From Clostridia bacterium (GTDB lineage: Bacteria; Bacillota; Clostridia; Christensenellales; CAG-138), in assembly GCA_017388175.1 (NCBI GenBank), contig JAFOTD010000008.1, positions 48,971 to 112,970 on the forward strand: a stretch of 64,000 bases of DNA, read 5' to 3'. Every line of letters starts with the position of its first letter. Within the stretch, counting starts at the first letter, position 1. Position numbers and translations under genes: made by a program. The notes beneath the pieces are model-generated. The model saw nothing but the letters and a program-made list of their open reading frames with translations, searched no databases and had not been told where the DNA came from. This document shows, one piece after another, positions 16,175-21,967 of the stretch.

Positions 16175-16263
16175 TTATCCACGCTCCTTTTCCACCTTAT
16201 CCACCAAGTTATCCACAATCCTTGTATTTATTGGGGTTGTGAAGGCGGTTTGTGTGTGGATAA
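16175..16263. other. Cluster of four DnaA boxes (candidate replication origin)
   Basis: TTATCCACG (16175-16183), TTATCCACC (16197-16205), TTATCCACA (16209-16217, perfect) and inverted TGTGGATAA (16255-16263, perfect), plus a near match TTTTCCACC at 16188-16196. Four boxes in 89 bp far exceed chance. They follow the initiator-like gene and lie 13 kb from dnaA. This may be the origin of an integrated or decayed replicon, or part of a split chromosomal origin. Confidence 0.65.
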
Positions 16264-16308
16264 TCGAAAAACGGAGATAAGGCTGAAGAACCGTCCTGAG
16301 AAAACGCA

Positions 16309-16335
16309 AGCGCCCGGGATTGCTTCCCGGGCGCT
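16309..16335 (-). terminator. Terminator of the lipoprotein gene
   Basis: An 11-bp perfect stem AGCGCCCGGGA / TCCCGGGCGCT with a T-rich stretch on the minus strand (TTGCGTTTTC), just after the minus-strand lipoprotein stop. Confidence 0.75.
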
Positions 16336-16350
16336 CGGCGCCGTGATGCA

Positions 16351-17004
16351 TCATTTCAATGCAAATTCATAGGGAGCACCGTCGATTACGATCACGAGGG
16401 TCAGCGGTTCGTCGCCCTGCTTCGCAGCGATCGGCAGTTTTACCGCCGCGCGGCACAGCACTTCGCCGGAGAGCGGCTCCATGTCGAATCCATAGAAGCT
16501 GCCGCTCTTGTGCTGCGGATTGCCGGACGCCTCAAATTCATATCCGTCTCCGTAAACGACTTTCATCCCATAAAACACACGAGAGGCATCAATCGCGGTT
16601 TTGCCGACGTTCTTTTCTGTAAACTCGATCATCAGCATGATGTGATCGGCGTCCGCATAGTAAGGATTGTCTTTCACACGAAAAACTTCCGACGACGGGT
16701 CGTCCTCACTGACAGGCAGGTATCCTTTTTCATCCAACAGATTCCGAAGGCAGTCCGAAAATTCAAACCGCTTGATGCAAATCTCATAATCGCCGATCGT
16801 TACGGTTTCACCGACACTGTATCTCGGTACCGCCGTCGGTTCGGGCGTAGGCTCCGGCGTGGGTTCGGGTGCGGATTCTTTCGTCGGTTCTGCGGGCGCA
16901 TCCGTTGCGGCGGCAACCGGAGCTTCCGCGTCCTTTGCGCCGCCGCAGGCGGTCGCGGGCAGCAGCATCAGCGCGACCAGCAGCAGGGCTGTCAGTTTCT
17001 TCAT
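16351..17004 (-). CDS. Predicted lipoprotein, function unknown
   Basis: 217 residues starting with a lipoprotein signal peptide (MKKLTALLLVALMLLPATAC, lipobox Cys20), then a Pro/Thr/Glu linker to about residue 60 and a folded domain with DHIMLMIEFTEKNVGKTAI. That domain resembles the immunoglobulin-like DUF4352-type fold common in Firmicute lipoproteins. It should be anchored to the outer face of the membrane. AAAGGAG precedes the ATG. It is transcribed divergently from a small Xre regulator, which probably controls it. Confidence 0.78.
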   Translation of the reverse strand: MKKLTALLLVALMLLPATACGGAKDAEAPVAAATDAPAEPTKESAPEPTPEPTPEPTAVPRYSVGETVTIGDYEICIKRFEFSDCLRNLLDEKGYLPVSEDDPSSEVFRVKDNPYYADADHIMLMIEFTEKNVGKTAIDASRVFYGMKVVYGDGYEFEASGNPQHKSGSFYGFDMEPLSGEVLCRAAVKLPIAAKQGDEPLTLVIVIDGAPYEFALK

Positions 17005-17030
17005 GTGTTGTTCTCCTTTTATGCATAAGA

Positions 17031-17048
17031 TTAACCGATTTTGGTTAA
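17031..17048. promoter_or_regulatory. Inverted-repeat operator between divergent genes
   Basis: TTAACC-N6-GGTTAA, perfectly symmetric, between the lipoprotein start (17004) and the Xre start (17104). On the minus strand a TATAAT lies just upstream of it, so the repeat would cover the lipoprotein transcription start. Binding by the neighbouring Xre protein is inference. Confidence 0.5.
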
Positions 17049-17103
17049 TATGATTATATACCGAATACGGATAATATGCAAGCAGAAAGTGGGGCTTGCA
17101 AGC

Positions 17104-17304
17104 ATGATATCGTATGAAAAATTGTGGAAAACGATGCAGAAAAAAGGCGTGACGCAATACGCTCTCATTAAGACGTATCACATCAGCCCGGCGCAGATCA
17201 CGCGGCTGAAGCGAAACGAGAGCGTCAGCACGCACACGATCGAGACGTTTTGCCGGATTTTGCATTGCCGGGTCGAGGACGTGATGGAGTACGTGGAAGA
17301 TTGA
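17104..17304 (+). CDS. Small Xre/Cro-type HTH regulator
   Basis: 66 residues comprising one Cro/C1-type helix-turn-helix of the YozG-like group: KLWKTMQKKGVTQYALIKTY, then HISPAQITRLKRNESVSTHT as turn and recognition helix, and a C-terminal FCRILHCRVEDVMEYVE. I chose the ATG at 17104 because the protein begins with the conserved MISYEKLW; the frame is open further upstream. The strong symmetric site in the divergent promoter region suggests autoregulation and repression of the lipoprotein. Confidence 0.82.
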   Translation: MISYEKLWKTMQKKGVTQYALIKTYHISPAQITRLKRNESVSTHTIETFCRILHCRVEDVMEYVED

Positions 17305-17416
17305 ACGAACAGTTTCTCGGATGGAAGCAGGGACTCGCTGAGGCTCCCTTGCGGAAAGGGAGGCGGACAACGGCATCGACGGCAAACGCAAATTAACAGG
17401 ATTTTGAAACAAGCCT

Positions 17417-17444
17417 TTGCAAGCGGTATGCGATATGCTATAAT
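17417..17444 (+). promoter_or_regulatory. Promoter of the leucine-rich-repeat protein
   Basis: TTGCAA (17417-17422), 16-nt spacer, TATAAT (17439-17444), 43 nt before the start codon. The 60 bases upstream hold a small hairpin CTCCCTT-N4-AAGGGAG resembling part of the intergenic repeat elements elsewhere in the window. Confidence 0.6.
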
Positions 17445-17487
17445 GATAGAAAATAAAGCGTGTTAACGCTGAGAAACGGAGGAGCTT

Positions 17488-18744
17488 ATGGGGCATTTGC
17501 ATAATTCGGATAAACGCTCAACCCCGTCCTGGATGGTTTTCGTACTCAGCGGCGTCGTTCTTCTGGTGACGGCGGCCGTTTGCATTACCCTGCTGCTCTG
17601 CTTTCACGTGATCAACTGCGGACCGGCAGAAACCGGAACGCCCGAGGAGGCTTCCGCCGAAAACGTGCCGCCGCAGGGAACGGAGCTCCCGCCCGAAGCG
17701 ACGACGGCAGCGCAGCCGGCGGCGCAGACGCCCGACGTCACTGAGGAACCGGAGGAAATCATCACGGAAGTCCGCACCCCCGAGCCGACCGAAGCGCCGA
17801 CCGCGGAACCGACCGCGGAGCCGACCGCGGAACCGACCGCGGAGCCGACCGCAACCCTGACCCCGACGCCGACCCCGACGCCGAAGCCCACACCGACGGC
17901 GACGCCCACGCCGAAGCCCACCGCCGTGCCGGATTCCTTTACGTTTGGCGGCAAGAAGGTCAAAACCGGCGTGAAAAAGATCAACGGAAAGGATCTGGGC
18001 ATCAACGGCTCGAAAAAGAAGCTGACCCACATCACCGCCGAAGAGGTGCAGAATCTGATCGTCCTCTGCCCCGATCTCGAAGAGCTGGTGCTCGACTACT
18101 GCTACATGGACGATTACGCGCCGCTCGGCAATCTCACAAAGCTTCGCAATCTGAAGCTGGCGAGCTGCGGCGCAAACGGCGGCAACTCTGTCGACGGCAT
18201 CGAATGGGTCAAAGGTCTGAACGAGCTGCGCACGCTGAACCTGGTACACAACAAAGTCGGCGACACGTCCCCGCTCGGCGGGCTCAAAAACCTGACGTAC
18301 CTGAATCTGAGCGACAACCCGCTGACAGACGAGGACCTGGTGCCGATCGGAAAGCTGACGAACCTCGAAACGCTCTATCTGAATAACCTGTACAGGATCA
18401 CGGACGTGAAGCCGCTGTCGGCCCTCACGAAGCTGACGTTTTTGGACATCGGCGCAAACAGCAAGCTCAAAGACGTCAAGCCTCTGACTTCGCTCAAAAA
18501 GATTCAGTACCTTCGGATTCACTATACCAAAGTGAGCGATCTTTCGGGCTTCAACAATTTCGCCGCTTTGAAAAAGCTGGATCTCACCAAATGTCCGATC
18601 GACACGAAGACGATCAAAAACCTGAAGAGCTGCAAAAAGCTCAAAACCATTGTCCTTGAAATGGGCGATACCGACATCTATTACGCCGTTCTCGACCAAC
18701 TGATCAACGAGGGACACGAGGTTCTGTTTCAATACAACTGGTAA
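17488..18744 (+). CDS. Membrane-anchored leucine-rich-repeat surface protein
   Basis: 418 residues. A short cytoplasmic N-terminus, one membrane helix (about 16-40), then a Pro/Thr/Glu/Ala linker (about 45-150) containing EPTAEPTAEPTAEPTA and TPTPTPKPT runs, then about seven internalin-type LRR units of 22-24 residues, such as LTYLNLSDNPLTDEDLVPIG and LETLYLNNLYRITDVKPLSA. It should hold the LRR domain away from the membrane through the wall, for protein binding or adhesion. GGAGG precedes the start. The last residues (HEVLFQYNW) close the repeat domain; no sortase signal is present. Confidence 0.85.
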   Translation: MGHLHNSDKRSTPSWMVFVLSGVVLLVTAAVCITLLLCFHVINCGPAETGTPEEASAENVPPQGTELPPEATTAAQPAAQTPDVTEEPEEIITEVRTPEPTEAPTAEPTAEPTAEPTAEPTATLTPTPTPTPKPTPTATPTPKPTAVPDSFTFGGKKVKTGVKKINGKDLGINGSKKKLTHITAEEVQNLIVLCPDLEELVLDYCYMDDYAPLGNLTKLRNLKLASCGANGGNSVDGIEWVKGLNELRTLNLVHNKVGDTSPLGGLKNLTYLNLSDNPLTDEDLVPIGKLTNLETLYLNNLYRITDVKPLSALTKLTFLDIGANSKLKDVKPLTSLKKIQYLRIHYTKVSDLSGFNNFAALKKLDLTKCPIDTKTIKNLKSCKKLKTIVLEMGDTDIYYAVLDQLINEGHEVLFQYNW

Positions 18745-18764
18745 GACGCGGCCAATCCGCGCGC

Positions 18765-18792
18765 AAAGGATCTCCGCACGGGGATCCTTTTC
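18765..18792 (+). terminator. Terminator after the LRR gene
   Basis: AAAGGATC / GATCCTTT stem with a T-rich end, 20 bases after the stop codon. Confidence 0.7.
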
Positions 18793-18804
18793 AACTGTCC
18801 GGAC

Positions 18805-18857
18805 GTGAAGAACCGCCGTTTGATTCCTTGCGGATATTTCAAACGACGGTCCTTCAC
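18805..18857. other. Long imperfect hairpin, 19-bp stem
   Basis: GTGAAGAACCGCCGTTTGA (18805-18823) pairs with TCAAACGACGGTCCTTCAC (18839-18857), with one A-C mismatch and one G-U wobble in RNA. The loop is 15 nt. It lies after the LRR terminator and before the modular repeat, with no gene. Possible RNA structure or remnant of another repeat. Confidence 0.6.
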
Positions 18858-18916
18858 GGATTATGAGGTTGGGGCATTCCTGCAAGGAGACGGGGCTTCT
18901 CCCGGCAAGCTTTATG

Positions 18917-19104
18917 CAGGCTGTCGCAGAAGGGGTCCGACCGTTTGCGGCGATGTTTTGCCGCGAATACCAAGCGGAGGAAAAGGCAATCGCCTTTTCT
19001 TTTTATTTCTTCGCCGCAAACTATCCGCGTTTTCTCTCGGTCACATACATCAGTATAGTTCCCTCGCGAAGAACGCGAATTCTGCCTCCCTTCCCGGCAG
19101 CCTG
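18917..19104. repeat. Modular intergenic element, copy A
   Basis: 188 bp bounded by CAGGCTG and CAGCCTG. On the plus strand it holds an outer arm GTTTGCGGCGA, a terminator-like hairpin (AAAAGGC-N4-GCCTTTT plus T-run, 18981-19004), the matching arm TCGCCGCAAAC, then a second module with hairpins CGCG-TTCTT-CGCG and ATAC-N4-GTAT read on the minus strand. The same modules recur at 57885-58198 in opposite orientation. It lies between the convergent LRR and spo0A genes. Confidence 0.75.
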
Positions 19105-19115
19105 TGAAATCGGGA

Positions 19116-19895
19116 TCAACCCGCTTTCTTGCTTTGTTCTTCCATCAAAAGCTTGTCCGCGACCAGCGCGATGAATTCGCCGTTGGTGGGCTTGTCGTTT
19201 TTGCCGTAGATGTTGTAGCCAAAGAGAGCGTTGAGGTTTTCGATCTTGCCTCTGGTCCAGGCGACCTCAATGGAGTGGCGAATCGCGCGCTCTACCTTGC
19301 TTGCGCTTGTATTGAACTTTTTCGCGATGCCCGGGTACAGCTCCTTGGTGATGCGGTTGATCAGGCTCTGGTCCTCATAGACCATGCGGATACCTTCTCT
19401 GAGATAGTGATAGCCTTTGATGTGCGCGGGGATGCCGGCGACCAGGAAGATCGCGGTAACCTTCTCGTCGAACGATTTCGGCGCCTGCTGATAGGTCAGC
19501 ACGCCGCCCTTTTGCCGATCGTTTTCGAGCATGTCGATCGCGCGTTTCAGAAGCGTTTCCGGCTCGACCGGCTTCACCATGAAGTAGCGCGCGCCGAGCG
19601 CGCAGCAGCGTCGCACCATCGTTTCGTTGCGCAGCGCGGAGATCACGATCACCGCAGGCGCCGCCGCGCCGCAAACGGCGGGAAGCTGTTCCAGAACCGT
19701 CAGACCGTCCGTATTCGGCATGATCAGATCGAGCGTCATGAGATCATAATGCTTGTCCCGAAGCCTGTCCAATGCTTCGCGTCCGTCTGCCGCCGTGTCG
19801 ACCTCGCCGACCCGCTCCTCCGTCAAAAGATATCCCTTTACAAGATCGGTGAAGCGCGTATCGTCGTCCACCAGTAAAATCCGCAGTTTCGTCAT
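19116..19895 (-). CDS. spo0A: Sporulation master regulator Spo0A
   Basis: 259 residues. The receiver domain (1-120) has the acidic pocket LLVDDDTRF, the phospho-acceptor Asp56 in LMTLDLIMPNTDG, and Lys near 108 in FMVKPVEP. The C-terminal Spo0A DNA-binding domain carries ITKELYPGIAKKFNTSASKV and ERAIRHSIEVAWTRG, nearly invariant in endospore formers. Phosphorylated Spo0A binds 0A boxes (TGTCGAA) to start sporulation. AAAGGAGG precedes the ATG. Its presence supports a spore-forming Clostridia lineage. Confidence 0.97.
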   Translation of the reverse strand: MTKLRILLVDDDTRFTDLVKGYLLTEERVGEVDTAADGREALDRLRDKHYDLMTLDLIMPNTDGLTVLEQLPAVCGAAAPAVIVISALRNETMVRRCCALGARYFMVKPVEPETLLKRAIDMLENDRQKGGVLTYQQAPKSFDEKVTAIFLVAGIPAHIKGYHYLREGIRMVYEDQSLINRITKELYPGIAKKFNTSASKVERAIRHSIEVAWTRGKIENLNALFGYNIYGKNDKPTNGEFIALVADKLLMEEQSKKAG

Positions 19896-19958
19896 CCCGT
19901 CCTCCTTTGCGCCATGATCGGCGGCGCACGTTCTTGTTTACCTGTATTGTACGGGATA

Positions 19959-20024
19959 ACGATCATTCTATAAAGCGTGATCGTTTCGTAGTACGTGTCG
20001 GATGAAACGCGATGATTGTCGAAC
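19959..20024. promoter_or_regulatory. Putative control region of spo0A
   Basis: An inverted repeat AACGATCA-N12-TGATCGTT (19959-19986) lies just upstream of a minus-strand TACAAT -10-like hexamer, and an exact 0A box TGTCGAA occurs at 20018-20024. Autoregulation by Spo0A is known in the family; its operation here is inference from these sites. Confidence 0.4.
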
Positions 20025-20050
20025 GCGCCGTTCCGATCGGACGGCAGCAA

Positions 20051-20080
20051 AAAAGAGGGCGGCAAACCGCCGTCCTCTTT
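20051..20080 (-). terminator. Terminator of hsp20
   Basis: AAAGAGGGCGGC / GCCGTCCTCTTT stem with T-run on the minus strand, 14 bases after the hsp20 stop. Confidence 0.75.
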
Positions 20081-20093
20081 CTGCAGGAGGAGA

Positions 20094-20534
20094 TTATTCG
20101 ATCGTAATCGAATGGGTTTCGGGAAGCTTCTTCTGCTCCGCTTTCGGGAACTCAAGCGTCAGAACGCCGTCCTCATAGCGGCACTTGACCGATTCCGGAC
20201 GAACCTCGCCCACGTAGAAGCTGCGGCTCATCGAGCCCGTGTAGCGCTCGCTGCGGATGACCTTCTTTTCCTTCTTCTCTTCCTTCTCGAGATTCTTCTC
20301 GGCGCGGACGGTCAGATAGCCTTCCTTGAGGTCTACGTGGATATCTTCCTTCTTAAAACCGGGCAGATCCACGTTCATTTCATAGCTGTCTTCCGTTTCG
20401 TGCACGTCGGTCTTCATCAGGTTTCTTGCGTGCTTGCCGTACAGCTCGCGCTCATCCGGCCACGTCATCATCGGGAAACTCCTGTCAAACAGATCGTCGA
20501 TCCAATTGTTATTACTCCAAATACTGGGCAGCAT
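20094..20534 (-). CDS. Hsp20/alpha-crystallin small heat-shock protein
   Basis: 146 residues. The alpha-crystallin domain spans about 41-140: VHETEDSYEMNVDLPGFKKE, the DGVLTLEFPK strand near the C-terminus, and a short tail with the I-T-I assembly motif (HSITIE). Such proteins hold unfolded proteins in a refoldable state as ATP-independent oligomers. A CIRCE operator overlaps its promoter, so it should be repressed by HrcA and induced by heat. It forms a single-gene unit closed by a terminator. Confidence 0.95.
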   Translation of the reverse strand: MLPSIWSNNNWIDDLFDRSFPMMTWPDERELYGKHARNLMKTDVHETEDSYEMNVDLPGFKKEDIHVDLKEGYLTVRAEKNLEKEEKKEKKVIRSERYTGSMSRSFYVGEVRPESVKCRYEDGVLTLEFPKAEQKKLPETHSITIE

Positions 20535-20619
20535 AGGTCACACTTCCTTTCTCTCGTCACAAATCCCTTGTGCCCTCGGACACCCTCTTAGGATGCCCTT
20601 TCTTTTTCTTTCAATACCC

Positions 20620-20661
20620 ATTATATGCAAGTTTTTAGCACTGTCAAGTGGAGAGTGCTAA
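20620..20661 (-). promoter_or_regulatory. CIRCE operator over the hsp20 promoter
   Basis: The CIRCE inverted repeat TTAGCACTG-N9-GAGTGCTAA (20635-20661) differs from the consensus TTAGCACTC arm by one base. On the minus strand a TTGACA -35 (20642-20647) lies inside it, followed after 16 nt by TATAAT (20620-20625). HrcA binding would block RNA polymerase directly. Confidence 0.92.
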
Positions 20662-20705
20662 ACGTCACAAAGGAAACACAATCGACAAATTTCCGTCAAA
20701 ATTCA
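20654..20705. repeat. 52-bp exact direct repeat, copy 1
   Basis: The segment starting AGTGCTAAACGTCACAAAGG is identical to 21075-21126. It carries the right arm of the CIRCE site. The pair brackets one of the duplicated small membrane genes and marks the length of the tandem duplication (421 bp). Confidence 0.9.
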
Positions 20706-20716
20706 GGCGCGGGCAA

Positions 20717-20745
20717 ACAAAAAAGGGACCCGAGAGGCCCCTTTG
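20717..20745 (-). terminator. Terminator of small membrane gene 1
   Basis: AAAGGG / CCCTTT stem with GC-rich loop and a T-run on the minus strand, immediately after the stop codon of the gene at 20757. Confidence 0.65.
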
Positions 20746-20756
20746 AAACGATTCGA

Positions 20757-20999
20757 TCAGTAGTATTCCTCGCGGATCGTCATGCACAGAACCGGCACGT
20801 CGATCAGGATCGAGATCTGACCGATTATATAAAACAGAATGATCAGATACGGCTGCAGCGGATATGCCGGCTTATACTGTGTGATCACGCCCTTCCACTT
20901 TCCTTCCTTGGGAAGCGCGTCCAGCAAAGACGCCACGGCGAACACGATCATGGCAACGGAAAGCAATACACAAAAAGAACAGATGAGTACTCGTTTCAA
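20757..20999 (-). CDS. Uncharacterised two-helix small membrane protein, paralog 1
   Basis: 80 residues: a membrane helix (about 5-27), an extracytoplasmic-like loop LPKEGKWKGVITQYKPAYP, a second helix (about 52-73) and the tail MTIREEYY. No known family recognised. Translation starts at TTG (20999) behind GGAGGGG. The neighbour at 21161 is a close paralog with a near-identical leader and promoter (TTGACA 21055-21060, TATAAT 21034-21039 on the minus strand, 15-nt spacer). The two genes arose by tandem duplication. Confidence 0.72.
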   Translation of the reverse strand: MKRVLICSFCVLLSVAMIVFAVASLLDALPKEGKWKGVITQYKPAYPLQPYLIILFYIIGQISILIDVPVLCMTIREEYY

Positions 21000-21033
21000 A
21001 ATGATCCCCTCCCTTCGCTGGATTTTATTATAT

Positions 21034-21060
21034 ATTATACGGTATTGTTGATAATGTCAA
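21034..21060 (-). promoter_or_regulatory. Promoter of small membrane gene 1
   Basis: Minus strand TTGACA (21055-21060), 15-nt spacer, TATAAT (21034-21039); an overlapping TAATAT would give a 17-nt spacer. The same promoter is repeated for paralog 2 at 21438-21464. Confidence 0.55.
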
Positions 21061-21074
21061 TCCCTTTTTGTGAT

Positions 21075-21126
21075 AGTGCTAAACGTCACAAAGGAAACAC
21101 AATCGACAAATTTCCGTCAAAATTCA
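21075..21126. repeat. 52-bp exact direct repeat, copy 2
   Basis: Identical to 20654-20705. Here only the right arm of CIRCE is present; the left arm is missing, so it is a stranded half operator without a heat-shock gene. Confidence 0.9.
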
Positions 21127-21127
21127 T

Positions 21128-21153
21128 AAAAAAACTGCCCGAAGGCAGTTTAC
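21128..21153 (-). terminator. Terminator of small membrane gene 2
   Basis: AAACTGCC-TTCG-GGCAGTTT followed by a T-run on the minus strand, directly after the stop of the gene at 21161. Confidence 0.8.
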
Positions 21154-21160
21154 GGAATCT

Positions 21161-21403
21161 TCAGAAGTATTCTTCCCGGATCGTCATGACAAGGATCGGA
21201 ACGCTGATCAGAAGCCCGACGTGCCCGACAATCAAAAAGATAATGATCAGCGCAAGCTGCCCCGGATACGCCTGTTTGTACTGTGTGATGACGCCCTTCC
21301 ATTTTCCTTCCTTCGGAAGATTATCAAACAGCGAGTACAGCGCAAAAGCGATCATGGCGATGCAAAGCACTACACAAAAAGAACAGATGAGTACTCGTTT
21401 CAA
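21161..21403 (-). CDS. Uncharacterised two-helix small membrane protein, paralog 2
   Basis: 80 residues, clearly homologous to the product at 20757: same MKRVLICSFCV start, same NLPKEGKWKGVITQYKQAYP loop, same MTIREEY end, while the membrane helices have diverged. The conserved loop between variable helices suggests the loop is the functional part. It starts at TTG (21403) behind GGAGGGG. Its promoter (TTGACA 21459-21464, TATAAT 21438-21443, minus strand) overlaps the 3' end of the third family member. Confidence 0.72.
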   Translation of the reverse strand: MKRVLICSFCVVLCIAMIAFALYSLFDNLPKEGKWKGVITQYKQAYPGQLALIIIFLIVGHVGLLISVPILVMTIREEYF

Positions 21404-21437
21404 AATGATCCCCTCCCTCCGTTGGATTTAATTGTAT

Positions 21438-21464
21438 ATTATACGGCATTGTTGATAATGTCAA
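21438..21464 (-). promoter_or_regulatory. Promoter of small membrane gene 2
   Basis: Minus strand TTGACA (21459-21464), 15-nt spacer, TATAAT (21438-21443), matching the promoter of paralog 1 almost base for base. Confidence 0.55.
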
Positions 21465-21705
21465 TCCCTTGTGGTGATTCTGTAAGAAAACGGCGCGATC
21501 CCGACGGGAATTCCGAAGAAGCCGAGCAATAGTCCCGGCAGAATGCAGAGCCCCTCATTCCGATAGGACGGCCGGTACGCCTGAAAGATCGAACCGTGAT
21601 ATCCGTTTTCGGGTAAGCCGTTGAACAGCGAGAGGATCGCAAAGGCCATGCCGGCAATGCCGATCAGCGCAACGACAGCGCCGATGATGATCTTGGTTTT
21701 TTCAT
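21461..21705 (-). pseudogene. Third small membrane paralog, frameshifted in its start codons
   Basis: The ATG at 21705 follows AGGGGG and opens ATG AAA AAA, but six A bases put the rest out of frame. One more A would give MKKTKIIIGAVVALIGIAGM and continue in frame for about 80 residues matching the two neighbours (LSLFNGLPENGYHGSIFQAY loop, then a second helix). The only in-frame start upstream is a GTG at 21775 without a ribosome site and upstream of the promoter-like TTGAAA-N17-TATACT. So it is a frameshift, a sequence error in a homopolymer, or a slippage site. Confidence 0.65.
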
Positions 21706-21878
21706 GTCTGACACCCCCTTGATCCCTTTCTCTGATAAAAGTATACCATCGGGTTTTTGCGGTTTCAACCGTCACGATGCCGGAATATCGCGCCGTATTT
21801 CGCGAAAAAGGCGGAATACGCTGAAGCGTCCGGTTTTGAAAATCAACCGATGATAGAGTAAATCAGAATTTGCCTCGC

Positions 21879-21906
21879 TTGTTTTTCATGAAAAATCAAG
21901 TATAAT
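21879..21906 (+). promoter_or_regulatory. Promoter of the HTH-TPR regulator
   Basis: TTGTTT (21879-21884), 16-nt spacer, TATAAT (21901-21906). Confidence 0.55.
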
Positions 21907-21967
21907 AGGGGCATAAGATCGATCTCAAAAAGAAATTACTCAAACAACGGTTTAGGAGGAAACAGCC

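Noticed and set aside
18863-19174. A 103-codon plus-strand open frame after the LRR gene.
   Set aside because: It runs through the modular element and its terminator-like hairpin into the 3' end of spo0A, with no ribosome binding site.
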